64,000 nucleotides of DNA from Bemisia tabaci (lineage: Eukaryota > Arthropoda > Insecta > Hemiptera > Aleyrodidae), in contig NC_092800.1 in NCBI RefSeq assembly GCF_918797505.1, positions 2,542,001 to 2,606,000 on the forward strand, written 5' to 3'. The notes beneath the pieces were generated by a model. The model was given only the letters and a program-made list of their open reading frames with translations, searched no databases and had not been told where the DNA came from. Positions within the stretch are counted from its first letter, which is position 1, and the number at the start of each line of letters is the position of its first letter. Made by a program: the position numbers and the translations under genes. Positions 43,692-54,080 of this stretch are shown piece after piece.

Positions 43692-43970
43692 AGACGATAT
43701 GGATTGCATTTTGCAAAAAGGAACCAGGAGCATTGCAATGTTGCTAAGATTGTGCAACTTCTTTTGTCTTAGAAAAAAACACCTGATTATCCATTAACAG
43801 TTTCCATTTTACTCGCTAAAACCGTAAATTTAAGCCAAAAATTACCATGTAAATTTCATATTTTTTCATAGTTCCAGGAATTTCATTTCAAAGGATGAAA
43901 ATGCACAATCTTAGCATCATTGCAATTCTTCTGGTTCCTTTTTGAAAAATGCAATCGTATAAGATACTGT
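43692..43970. mobile_element. MITE, family I-like (AAAAAGGAACCAG)
   Basis: The left ATGGATTGCATTTTGCAAAA..AGGAACCAGGAGCATTGCAATG and the right CATTGCAATTCTTCTGGTTC..GAAAAATGCAATCGTAT are inverted over about 60 bp. It is non-coding. Confidence 0.75.
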
Positions 43971-44817
43971 TGACAGATGCGTCCATTTGAATCTCGCCTT
44001 CAATTTTACTGCATATTCAACAAACATACATAGGCATTTTCCATCGGAAGTTCTCCTTCAATTTGACCGTATAGGCAACAATACGTACCGGGGAGCGCGA
44101 TCTACTCGAAGAGCACACAGTTATATCGCTCCACGAGCTTTAATTGAACTTATGGACGATGACGAACTCATCGCTAGATATCATCCTGATGTCGTGCTGT
44201 ATTCATCGCATTATTTCACATATCATGCGTCTTTCTCGAAGTTAAATTCTAAAAGGTGAAACTAAAGCACTCAAACCGGCAAAATCGCAATCTGATAAGT
44301 ATCCGCTTGCGTAAATTACGATTTTATCGAGTTGAGTCGGTAGCTTGTACTTTAATTTTATTCGTTGTCTTAGACAGATTTCTTCTAACGAACTTGTTGA
44401 TTCAATCATTGGCGGCAAGCACTTAGATATCACAAATGAGTTAAATGCAATTTTTCGTCTAAAAGTCAGAAGAACATTAGGACATCAATACTTGTAAGAC
44501 GAACTGTAATTGGATAAAAAAATGTGTATAGAAAAGAAGTATTAGAAAGCCTTGTGGCACTGGCAGGAGATTACTTTTAGGAAGAATGACTTCCCTGGAT
44601 TTCATTACAACATTGCAAAGTAATTTTCATCTGATAGTCGGTTGATTCATTTCTTAACTGATTCACATTTCAACCCGAAAATTTAAGGAAATGTTCTCCA
44701 GATCACAAAGACCGTTCAACGAAAATTTTTAGGAAAAAATTGCAACTGTTCTTGAGGAAATATAAATAAATGATTAATTCAACGAAAACCCGCGCAACAT
44801 CACGATGTAATTCGGCA

Positions 44818-45230
44818 CACTGAAAAAAAAATCTCGGTGTATTTATTAAGAAAAGGGTAAAATTATCAAGAATTCAGGGTTCTATTTGATCCCAGTTTTT
44901 TCTTGGTAAAATTACAATTTATGAAATTTGTAATTTTACCGAGAAATCTCGGTAACATTATTAAACTTTCTAGGTAATTTTACTGGACCTTGGTACAAAC
45001 GCGAATATTTTTTATCGACTGTGGTAGAATTACCGAGATAAAATGGCAAAGTTACCGGGAATTGACTACCAATAAAAGTGGTATTCTTACCTGAAAAAAA
45101 CAGTGAAAATACCGGTTTTAAGGTAAGTTTACCAGTCTGTCTTGATAAAATTACCAATAATTGGTCAAAAAGTGAGATGGTAAAGGTACCAACGGACCTT
45201 GGTAAAAACGCCGAGATTTTTTTTTCAGTG
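44818..45230. mobile_element. MITE, family H
   Basis: Same ends and interior as 39992-40408 (CACTGAAAAAAAAATCTCGG..CCGAGATTTTTTTTTCAGTG), 413 bp, same orientation. No convincing target duplication. Confidence 0.92.
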
Positions 45231-45564
45231 CACCTCCTGTATTAATCCTTCCGATCAGTATTTAGGGAAATAATTTTTGCAGATCGAGCTAATCTTTTCA
45301 TCGCCTGTTGTTTAATGTCCGAGCTACGCCAGAGTCCCTAATCACACATGGATCGCTAATCATTCCACGAATGCGCAAGGAGCAATTGACTGCGGTCGCG
45401 TATTTACAAACACAGCGTACGAGAATTGATTGTGTCTATAATAAGCACTTTCTAGAAGACTGCCGAAAATTCGACCTTCAATGGGCAAAAAATAATTTGA
45501 CCGTGAAAATACTGTAGAACTCATTGTCAGCAATCGTCAGGTTACCAAACTGTTTCCCGAGCGG

Positions 45565-45567
<3 letters not shown>

Positions 45568-45600
<33 letters not shown>
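45568..45600. repeat. Poly-T tract
   Basis: An uninterrupted run of about 33 T, possibly the tail of a retrotransposed copy on the minus strand. No adjoining retroelement was recognised. Confidence 0.8.
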
Positions 45601-45601
<1 letters not shown>

Positions 45602-45621
45602 CAAATAAATTATTGCCATTC

Positions 45622-46159
45622 CTGCCGTGCTTGGGAAGAATGCTTTATGAAAATTGGAGAGTTGCCAAATTTCCTCGGATAAAACATATATTTTAGAAAA
45701 TGTATGCATATTTTTCCTTAAAATTTTCGGATATTTTAGATTACATTTAGAACAAAATAGTCTGAAAAGTTTGAAGAAAAATATTCACAATTTTCCCAGT
45801 TAATTCGTTTTTTTAAAGGAAATGTGGCAATGTCTGAAAGCTCTTACGGCGTTCTTCCTAATGTGCTGGTTACACGTTCAAATTTCCATCAATTTCTGAT
45901 CAAATGGTGACTGGTGCGCACCATCTACCATCAAATTTCTGCGGCCTGCAAAAATTTGATGGTAGATGATGGAGCTGTGGGGCTCATCCTTCATCTGATT
46001 TCCACACAACCGTGCTTATTCCACGCTTATTTCAATCAACACGCTGTTTTAATTAATTTTACTCATCAATCTAGATAACTCTCAACCGCCATCTTGGTCA
46101 TCATTTTGATCGGAATTTGACGGAAATTTGAGCGTGTAACCAGGCCATAAGCACGGCAG
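45622..46159. mobile_element. MITE, family C, interrupted at its right terminus
   Basis: Begins CTGCCGTGCTTGGGAAGAAT. The right end GGCGTTCTTCCTAA is separated from its last bases (TAAGCACGGCAG at 46148-46159) by the insertion at 45862-46147. Confidence 0.8.
45862..46147. mobile_element. TAA-flanked MITE (CTGGTTACACG ends) inserted into family C
   Basis: TAA occurs at 45859-45861 and 46148-46150. The ends are TGTGCTGGTTACACGTTCAAA and TTTGAGCGTGTAACCAGGCCA. A 3-bp TWA duplication points to PIF/Harbinger-type transposition. 286 bp, non-coding. Confidence 0.78.
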
Positions 46160-46438
46160 ATTAGCCTACACGCAGCAACACTCGTCTGCTGCAAAAATGA
46201 GGGATCTACGATCATGATTTCGCCACATTTCGCATTAGGGATCTACATTTTCCGGGATCATTATGTACTCACGGATTATGATGGCACATGTGGTTTTTTA
46301 ATCTAAAATGAGCCAGAACCGGTAGCACCGGTATCGAAAATTTTAGTCCAATTGGACGTATTTCGATTTTGAAAGTGCGAGACCACGTTGGGAGGATATA
46401 GCAGAGCGGGATCTCTTAAATACATATCCAGGATGTCT

Positions 46439-46821
46439 ACCAGTTATGAAAAACCAAAATTGGGGACTTTTGGGAACTTTTAGGGGTATTTTTTTCAAGA
46501 AAATCGGGGGCATTTTTCCCGAACAGTAAGAGAAAGAGAGCTATAGTTAGAGCGTTAAAAGGTGTATTTTATACGACTAACAATACAAGTCATGTTGAAC
46601 CGATGAAAACATCCAAAAAACCAAGCGACGCTTCAGTTTTTATATTCCTGGTTATACCGCGCCGCCGAAAATTTGCAGATGCCGGTGTTTAGGACAATTT
46701 TTGTCATTTTTTGGGGGCCTGAACAAGAAAATTGGGGACTTTCGCGGATATCGGGGACACTCTTCCAAAATCGCGGATAATCGGGGACATTGGGGACTTT
46801 TGGGGACCGGTAGACACCCTG
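46439..46821. mobile_element. hAT-like MITE (CAGGATGTCTACC ends)
   Basis: CAGGATGTCTACCAG at the left and CCGGTAGACACCCTG at the right. The interior carries repeated GGGGACTTTTGGG and GGGACATTGGGGAC words near both ends. The flanks do not give a clean octamer duplication. It resembles the smaller copy at 25587-25850. Confidence 0.7.
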
Positions 46822-47384
46822 ATATATTGTCTCTGGGAGACGGAGTAAAACGGCTCATTTACCCAAATGGCACCTCTAGTAATATGCATCTAAAATTCCA
46901 TGCGAGTCACTGCTTTTGATCAGGAGATTAAATTACAGCCTTGTAAACAAGACTGACAAACATTCGACTGATCATTAAAATCCAAAGAAACCCGTTAACA
47001 ACAACGCTAATTGCAGGGTGATCAATTTTGGCGCGAACGCGCGTGGTTTTCCATAAAAAACGGGGAAAACCCGGACTTTTTCCGTCTAAAATGGCAACAC
47101 TGCGAGGGAATTTCGAGCGTGCGTACGCGTAAGTACGTCTCCTCTCGTGCACGTGCTCGCACCGATTCGAGGCTATATTGAAACCGCTTATGTCCTTCAT
47201 CCGATGAGCCCTCGGATACAGATACTCTTATGAAACTCAGGGTTCATCAGAAATGGATTCCTCGGGTTTTAACATCGACTGATCGCGATGTCTTCGCTGT
47301 TTTCGATCCGCACAACAGCGAGAGGCGTTATTCGCGGAAATTATTCACAAATACCCAATCTCGAGTAGAAAAATGGCATTTCAG

Positions 47385-47594
47385 CACAGAAAAAAATAAT
47401 ATGCTGCTTTAGCACTTGGGGTGTTAAAAATGTGTCTGGTGATCCGAAGTTGTTGTCTTTACTGCCCTCGCAGTTAACTTTACATCCTGTGAATGGAAAT
47501 TTAACTCTGCAGGCATGTTAAGACAGCATCTTGGGATCACTAGACACATTTTTAACATCCTAGGTGCTATGACAGCCTATTATTTTTTTCTGTG
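47385..47594. mobile_element. Short foldback MITE (CACAGAAAAAAATAATA ends)
   Basis: The left CACAGAAAAAAATAATATGC and AAAAATGTGTCTGGTGATCC are mirrored by GGATCACTAGACACATTTTT and TATTATTTTTTTCTGTG on the right. 210 bp, nearly a complete hairpin. Confidence 0.8.
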
Positions 47595-47869
47595 AGTTTT
47601 TTTAGTTTTTGCGCAGTCAGGAATAAAGAACATCTCAAGAATCCAACACCGATCGATGGTGTGAAAGTCGGATCTCCATTCGCAATACCGCGGATTTTGT
47701 GACGCATTTTCTTTTTTCGATGAAAAATTATTGAGCTTGAAGTGGATCACACTGGTAAAAACGAACATCGAGATATTGAACATATCTTAATCCTGCTTTC
47801 ACACCTTTTAATTTTACCAAGATATTGAACGGTTGCGCCTCCCCGAGTAAATATTTCGAAGGAGGAGTT

Positions 47870-48160
47870 GCTATATTTTAAAACCAAGTTGCGATTTTCT
47901 TACAGTTTTTTGGCGATAAAGTCGCCAGGAACGATTATCTTCAATCTTGACGCAATTTTATCTCTAAAAGAACGAGTTTGATAAAATCGAAATTTTATCT
48001 CAATTTATCACGATATTTCGTTCGATAGTATTGCGATAAAATTGAAATGTTTTATCCGATAATATTACAATAAATCGACATTCATATAATCGCGATAAAT
48101 TGTCCGCGAACACTGCCTTGTCTAACTTATCGCGATCACTGCTGCTTGGGTATTGGGACT
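47870..48160. repeat. Dispersed repeat rich in GCGATAAA words
   Basis: Contains many ATCGCGATAAAT-like words. The sequence is related, in opposite orientation, to 56795-57150 (shared GTTGCGATTTT, TGCGATAAAT and ATCGCGA blocks). Confidence 0.6.
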
Positions 48161-48379
48161 ATATTAATTGAAATTAGGAGCTACAATTTCTGGTTCATCC
48201 ATAGAAACACGTAAATACATAGAAAACGAATGGCACATATGTAATTCTTGGACTGAGCAGGAAATTGTGGTTCCTGGCGCCTCGATGCAACTATTCGTGT
48301 TCGACGGTTGTGATTGACGCATACACACGCAATTGAAGGCGCTACGGATATCCTCTCCTTGAAGCTGAGCAATATACGT

Positions 48380-48571
48380 GGAAAACTACTGAACGTCATT
48401 TTTTGAAAATTTCAGTGATTTTTCTTCTCATTGTAAAGAATACTTTCTGAAAACTTCAAGCCATGACGTTGGTTCAGTCCTCTTTCAAAAAATAAAATAG
48501 GAGCGGAGCTTTTGAAACACCGCGCACCATTACCAAGATACGCATTTTTGCAGTTTTACCGTCGACCCTCT
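48380..48571. mobile_element. Truncated MITE, family A (diverged subfamily)
   Basis: The right part TTTTGCAGTTTTACCGTCGA and the interior AACACCGCGCACC match 38255-38514. The left terminus is missing or replaced by the ATTGAAGGCGCTA module at about 48335. Confidence 0.6.
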
Positions 48572-48573
48572 GA

Positions 48574-49648
48574 TGTTTTAAATTAACAAAGACCGCACCT
48601 GTCAAGTCCAAATTGCAAAATTACCAATCGGCCAGGGCCGGATTTAGGGGGTGGCCACATGGGCCGCGGCCCATGGCGGCACATTTTGATATTTTTTTTA
48701 AATGTAGGTATTACAAAAAATCGGATTCAGAAAAAAAATTACGGACGAGAAAAGGTGACAAAATCTCTCATTTCCTGAGAATATATTTCTAATTTTATCG
48801 TCTTTCGGTGATACAAGAGACAGCACCTTTAATTGGTCGAGTTATGAGAGAAACCGACCACGCAATTTGGCCTGGAACGGCGCAGCGCAGAGAGAAATGA
48901 TGACGAGGACTTGGGATGAAAAGGAGAAACCCTCCTTCGGCGCGGCGGCGGTCGGCATGTAACGCATATTAGCGCCTACAAGACTGCATGAATACTTCTC
49001 GCATCGCGTCAAACAGTGCGGTCGCTGCGGTCAGCGGCAGGCGGCGTGAAACGCATAGCGCCTACAAGACCGCATGAATACTTCACGCATTACGTCAAAC
49101 CATTTCGCGACCACAGTGTGGTCAGCGCGGCGCGGCGGCGGAAGTTAAAATTATTAAACCACATTTAAGTTTGTTCTTTCATAATGTTTCGTTCATTTCT
49201 TACAAATGGAAGGCCTTTTCCACACAGAGATATTACGGAACTTAACGTTCGAGCCAAGTTCCGTGAAATTTGGCTAGTAGTGTAGACAGGGCTTTCACAA
49301 AAAATATATCCAGCACGAGTAAACGCGTCTTATGCACCCACGAATGAGAAGGAGGAGGCAAAATACAGGTGGCCAATGGGCGGCAAGTAAGTTAATCCGG
49401 CCCTGGAATCGGCCATGATTTTTCTCTCATTCTCATTCAATTTCAAAATCTCCAGTTCCATTTGCTCTCTATGTCAACATTTTATCCTTACAATGGACCA
49501 TATTTTGCTTTCTTGCCCAAAGACCTCTGCTGCACCCGTCAAAATTCAAAACTACCTCCCTCCAAACATCCATTTTTTAAGCTCTGATGATCCAAACTTA
49601 AGTACCGAAATTTTAAGGCTCCTCAAGCGAGTAAAGTTAAAAATTTAA
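48574..49648 (+). pseudogene. 3' end of a non-LTR retrotransposon polyprotein, split by a hAT element
   Basis: Removing the element at 48633-49405 and one target copy joins an open frame from 48574-48632 to 49414-49648. The C-terminal part reads CSLCQHFILTMDHILLSC, a CxxC..H..C finger of the kind that ends the reverse-transcriptase ORF in jockey/I-like elements, and terminates with TAA at 49646. Only this extreme 3' part is present, so it is a dead-on-arrival fragment. The retrotransposon call rests on that one motif. Confidence 0.5.
48633..49405. mobile_element. hAT-type element, family B, copy 2
   Basis: Begins CAGGGCCGGATTTAGGGGGT and ends AGTTAATCCGGCCCTG. The preceding octamer CAATCGGC and the following GAATCGGC match at seven of eight. 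773 bp. The interior carries the GCGCCTACAAGACTGCATGA/ATACTTC unit twice and an embedded 90-bp inverted block (AAGGCCTTTTCCACACAGAG..GTAGACAGGGCTTT). Confidence 0.9.
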
Positions 49649-49975
49649 GGTAAATTCCTGGCCTCCGACGTAAATAGCCTAGTTGCTGATCGGCATAGAG
49701 AAAAAAAGGAGGTGTTTGCATTTCAGGCACCCATCTTGGACTTTTTTTGATGACGTAGGTCGGTACGGCGACTTGTACCGTCGATTTTCTTTGAAATGGT
49801 GTAGTTTATTGTGGAAAAAATGCATTCTACTTTAAGTGTTTGAAATTATATCATGAGTTGATTTAAGCAAAAAAATCTGACGTTATGGTCCGTTTTTCAT
49901 ACTTCGAATTCCGGATTTTGCTGACCAGGTTTGTACCGACCTACGTCAGAGGGTACACAATCCTCAAGATGCAAA

Positions 49976-50543
49976 CTGCCGTGCTAAGTGAAAACGTCGT
50001 ATGAACCTTCAGGCCAGGGCCGGATTTACATTTTTAGCGCCTCAGGCTAAACTTAGGGTGGCGCCCCTAAAAGCAGGCGCTCTCGGGGAGGGGGGGGGGG
50101 GGGTTTCCAGACGCCCCTCCCCTCCAGATCAGAAGGAGGATGTTAGGCGTTAGGAAAATGTTCAAATTCACCTTTAAAAAAACACGATTTTAAACAGTTT
50201 TGAGGGACGTTTACGTCTTGATAAGTCACTTTTTTTAATAAATTCTCAAAACTGTTGCGCCCCTCAGAATGTTGCGCCCTAGGCTATAGCCTATGTAGCC
50301 TATCGGTAAATCCGGCCCTGCTTCAGGCGCTGCCAAATTTCCTTTGATGAAACACGAATTTCCTGGTAAACTTATGAATATTTTCCTTCAAATTTTTCAG
50401 ATAATCTTGTTCTAAATTTTACCTGAAGTTCCTGAAAATGTTAAAGGAAAAATATCCATAACCCTCCGCAAAAATAAACATTTTATCGAAGGGATTTCGG
50501 CAACTCTTGAATGTTCATACGGCGTTCTTCCTGAGCACGGCAG
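49976..50543. mobile_element. MITE, family C, split by a hAT element
   Basis: Left end CTGCCGTGCTAAGTGAAAAC, right end GGCGTTCTTCCTGAGCACGG + CAG. CAAA flanks both sides (GCAAA before, CAAAC after). A 306-bp element with its own duplication lies at 50015-50320. Confidence 0.88.
50015..50320. mobile_element. Small hAT-type MITE with perfect 8-bp target duplication
   Basis: Begins CAGGGCCGGATTTACA and ends GTAAATCCGGCCCTG, flanked by CTTCAGGC at 50007-50014 and 50321-50328. It shares terminal bases with the larger family B elements but has a different interior, containing GCGCCTCAGGCTAAACTTAG and a 14-base G run. It looks like a deletion derivative or a separate user of the same transposase. 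Confidence 0.93.
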
Positions 50544-50740
50544 CAAACACCTCCTTTTTTTTCTCCGTGGCTGATCGGCGTATCAACAAACTAGCTAATC
50601 CTTACATTGGCACTCTGTCTAGTGGTCCATGAATGCGACTCGGTTATGCCGTTCTGTTTGAGAATGAGGAGAGGATAAAGAAGTCAAAGAGTTGTCCATA
50701 AATGGCGTGGCTTGACTCCGGCCTCTCGACAGTCCTAAAG

Positions 50741-50935
<195 letters not shown>

Positions 50936-51219
50936 GGCGGAAGATTGGGACAAGGGCGAAGGTGCGAAGGGTGGCGGTGGCGGTTTAATCCGGACGAGCT
51001 CCTTAAGAAGTCCAGGTCGTTGGCCGAACCCAACACAACGCGACAGCGTGTCAACGATCATGACACTCAATAAACTCACCATGATGAATTTAATGAGCAC
51101 TAAATCTCTTTGATCGGGACTCGGGAGCTTGTGCAGCACTGGCGACCGCGCCAATGATCCATTATCGGTATTCCTTCATTTGAAGCCATGCTAAAGAATC
51201 GATTATCAATGTGTTCTTA

Positions 51220-51641
51220 GGCCTTGTCTCCACGAGCCGTTTCACGAGATTTGTCCCAGGGAAAAATCCCACTTGCGAAGTTGGGAAAAATATTGAGTTA
51301 ATCAATATTTTTCCCAGTACCATGTATGGTACTTGTACCCCTAGGGCCAACTGAGAGAAGAAGAAGAAGTGAAAACGAATTGTGCGATATTTTATTCATT
51401 ACTACATTGTTAATGTTTGTTTAGTTAAAATAATGTGCCTAATTGTCAATTGAGTGCATTTATTATTATAATACCGGTTAAATACTCGACTTTAACTACT
51501 TTATCTTCCCGCGCAAACTAGTCGCAGGACTGTATGAGCCCCGTCCCGTGGAGACGGTAACTGGGAAAAATCCCAGAAGTTTCATTCCTGCGATTCGAAC
51601 TTGGGACAAATCCCATGAAAACGTCCCGTGGAGACAAGGCC
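51220..51641. mobile_element. TTA-flanked MITE, PIF/Harbinger-like (GGCCTTGTCTCCACG ends)
   Basis: TTA at 51217-51219 and 51642-51644. The ends are GGCCTTGTCTCCACGAGC and CCCGTGGAGACAAGGCC. Subterminal ATTTGTCCCAGGG and TTGGGACAAATCCC are inverted. 422 bp, non-coding. A 3-bp TTA duplication with GGCC termini fits PIF/Harbinger. Confidence 0.85.
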
Positions 51642-52240
51642 TTAGGGAACATCCTTTTTATCGATCCTTTTCCATTGGCTTGAATGGCAGATAAATCGAT
51701 ATATCTCAGATATCGATATTTCTGGAGGCTTAGACTCCAGTTCTCATTCCACTTATGTCCTCTGAATCCTTTCAGATTGAACTTGATCTCCCCCAGAACA
51801 CAATGTGCTCTTCTTTGTTGCGTTTTCGGTTAAACGCAGGACGCAGGCGTAGCCAGCAGGCTGATAATTGAAATTAATAGACAAAGAATACACAAGAGAA
51901 ATGGAGCGATCCTGTTGGTTGAAACGGGTGGTTCTTGTGGACTAAGGGGGAGATTACGAAGATCCCATGGGGTCTCTCATTGGTTGCCGATATTCTGTTC
52001 ATAACTTAGGTACCTCCTTTGATTTATCGAAACTATTACTCAACAATGGTTTCCCTCCTCCCCCTCCGCCTCCTCATCTCTTGCTCGGCATCATACGACT
52101 TGCGTCCCGCGGTCAAAAAAGGAACGACTTCCGTCCCGTGTCCAAAAATCTCGAAAACGACTTGCGTCCCGTAGTGGATTGATTTGATTGTAATTCATAT
52201 CATATGGCAACGTCGCTACCGCAGCTCCCATAACAAATTT

Positions 52241-52815
52241 CAAAGAGCGACGCCAAGAATGGCACAATTTGGGCCAGAAGGGATTTTTCTGAAACCGGGC
52301 CCAAACGATACCTTATGATACCCTAAAACTCTGGTTAAAATTTTAGCTTGAGTATACGCACGGTTTTTGAGAAATGAGGGGGCAAAGTTGCCAAATCGCC
52401 ATCATTCTGGACAGCATTTCTACAGCAAAAAGACGGGGAAAATGGACGAAAAAGTTACGCTTTTGATGGGTTTCGGCTGTAAATGTTCTTATTGGGCCCC
52501 GAAGCATTTAACTGTGTTCAGTTTCAAAAATTTTGGTCGCACAGTGGTCAGAAATGGGAAGAAATCGTCTACAAATCAGGATTCTTTGTCAAATTTTTAA
52601 AAACGGAAATAAAATTGTCGGTCTACTGCAGTTTTCATGGCTAACAATGTTCTTATCGGTCCTCAATGCATGAAATTGTGTTTAGCTTCACAAATTTACA
52701 TCGCACAGTGGTCAATAATGGGGAATTAGTGGACAAGTTAAGATCCTCTGTGAAACTTCTTAAAAATGAAGTAAAACTGTTGGTCCCCAGTAGAGTTTAG
52801 TTCCCGGAAAAATTC
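52241..52815. repeat. Left arm of long palindrome inside the MULE
   Basis: About 575 bp, repeated in inverse orientation at 53001-53576 with very few differences: a T/C change near 52316, a TTCCCGG/ATCCCGG change at the loop edge, and an about 10-bp indel near 52263. Each arm encodes the same 77-codon open frame by symmetry. Each arm also contains two diverged copies of a unit with ACATCGCACAGTGGTCA-like words. Confidence 0.95.
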
Positions 52816-53000
52816 ATGTATTTAATTTTTTTAATTATTACTGTATGTCAGACCGTATTGTTTATAGAACGTTGTCATAGAATAGAATTTTTAGCATTAT
52901 CTCAATAAAATACGCAAACTTTCAGAAATTTAAAAAAAAAGAAGGAAAATGGAGAAAAAAACTTTAAAAAACATTTAAATAGTCCAAAAAAGAATTTAAA
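52816..53000. other. Loop of the MULE palindrome
   Basis: 185 bp of AT-rich single-copy sequence separating the two arms. No gene is seen. Confidence 0.85.
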
Positions 53001-53576
53001 GAATTTTTCCGGGATCTAAACTCTACTGGGGACCAACAGTTTTACTTCATTTTTAAGAAGTTTCACAGAGGATCTTAACTTGTCCACTAATTCCCCATTA
53101 TTGACCACTGTGCGATGTAAATTTGTGAAGCTAAACACAATTTCATGCATTGAGGACCGATAAGAACATTGTTAGCCATGAAAACTGCAGTAGACCGACA
53201 ATTTTATTTCCGTTTTTAAAAATTTGACAAAGAATCCTGATTTGTAGACGATTTCTTCCCATTTCTGACCACTGTGCGACCAAAATTTTTGAAACTGAAC
53301 ACAGTTAAATGCTTCGGGGCCCAATAAGAACATTTACAGCCGAAACCCATCAAAAGCGTAACTTTTTCGTCCATTTTCCCCGTCTTTTTGCTGTAGAAAT
53401 GCTGTCCAGAATGATGGCGATTTGGCAACTTTGCCCCCTCATTTCTCAAAAACCGTGCGTATACTCAAGCTAAAATTTTAACCAGAGTTTTAGGGTATCG
53501 TAAGGTATCGTTTGGGCCCGGTTTCAGAAAAATCCCTTCTGGCCCAAATTGTGCCAAAAAACGGTCGTTTTTGGCG
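53001..53576. repeat. Right arm of long palindrome inside the MULE
   Basis: Reverse complement of 52241-52815. It ends against the start of the transposase remnant at TTGGCGTCGCTCTTTCTAG. Confidence 0.95.
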
Positions 53577-53860
53577 TCGCTCTTTCTAGTAGCGTGCGAC
53601 ACGTGGTACGTAGACGGCACATTTATGTCAGTACCGGTAGAGTTTACTCAACTATTTGTCGTCCATGGATTCAAAGGCAACTCATATGCAGTCGGGGCCT
53701 ATTTCTTATTACCTGATAAAGAAGAGTCTTCGTATGAAAGAGAATATTTAATTTCATAGTTTGTGAATCTGATAAATTGGGGCTCAAAATCCAACCGTCG
53801 ACTATTTTTGCTGACTTCGAGTAGGTATGCTATACACAACGCGATCCGCACCTCAGGTAA
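53571..53860 (+). pseudogene. Decayed MULE transposase fragment
   Basis: The frame contains WYVDGTFMSVPVEFTQLF, the MULE DDE-domain start, with the first catalytic Asp at 53613-53615. It then has LLPDKEESSYERE, an in-frame TAG at 53757, and, still in the same frame, ADFE with the second catalytic Asp at 53814-53816. A second TAG follows, then a frameshift into AIHNAIRTS-like sequence. Family knowledge: VDGTF..LLP..(T/A)DFE..A..NAI is the MULE transposase catalytic domain. The zinc finger and the third acidic residue are absent. Confidence 0.85.
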
Positions 53861-54080
53861 TTTTATTGTATATTTTCCAATTTGACTTGATAGTATTTTG
53901 ACTAAGGTACGCGGTGTTGCCAATCATGGTGACAGCTCAAATTCGGATTTGAGCGTGGGACGCAAGTCGTTTTCGAGATTTTTGGACACGGGACGGAAGT
54001 CGTTCCTTTTTTGACCGCAGGACGCAAGTCGTATGATGCCTCTTGCTCAACAACTTTTGGTTACCGATCATACCCTGGGT

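Larger units (their letters stand above)
52087..54040. mobile_element. Mutator-like element (MULE) with about 85-bp terminal repeats and 8-9-bp target duplication
   Basis: Both ends are nearly identical inverted repeats of about 85 bp starting GGCATCATACGACTTGCGTC. TCTTGCTC flanks both ends (52079-52086 and 54041-54048); counting the neighbouring C it is a 9-bp CTCTTGCTC, the usual MULE length. The 1.95-kb interior holds a long palindrome (52241-53576) and a decayed transposase segment (53571-53860). It can no longer make a full transposase, so movement would depend on a relative elsewhere. Confidence 0.9.

Noticed and set aside
43987..44259. 90-codon frame with a DDDELIARY-like stretch that faintly recalls the start of PIF/Harbinger transposases
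   Set aside because: The match is a few residues only, and the downstream sequence shows no nuclease motif.
45308..45517. 69-codon frame on +
   Set aside because: No domain recognised and too short to separate from chance.
52367..53449. Identical 77-codon frames on + and - strands
   Set aside because: They are the same DNA in the two palindrome arms. The duplication explains the conservation and no domain is recognised.
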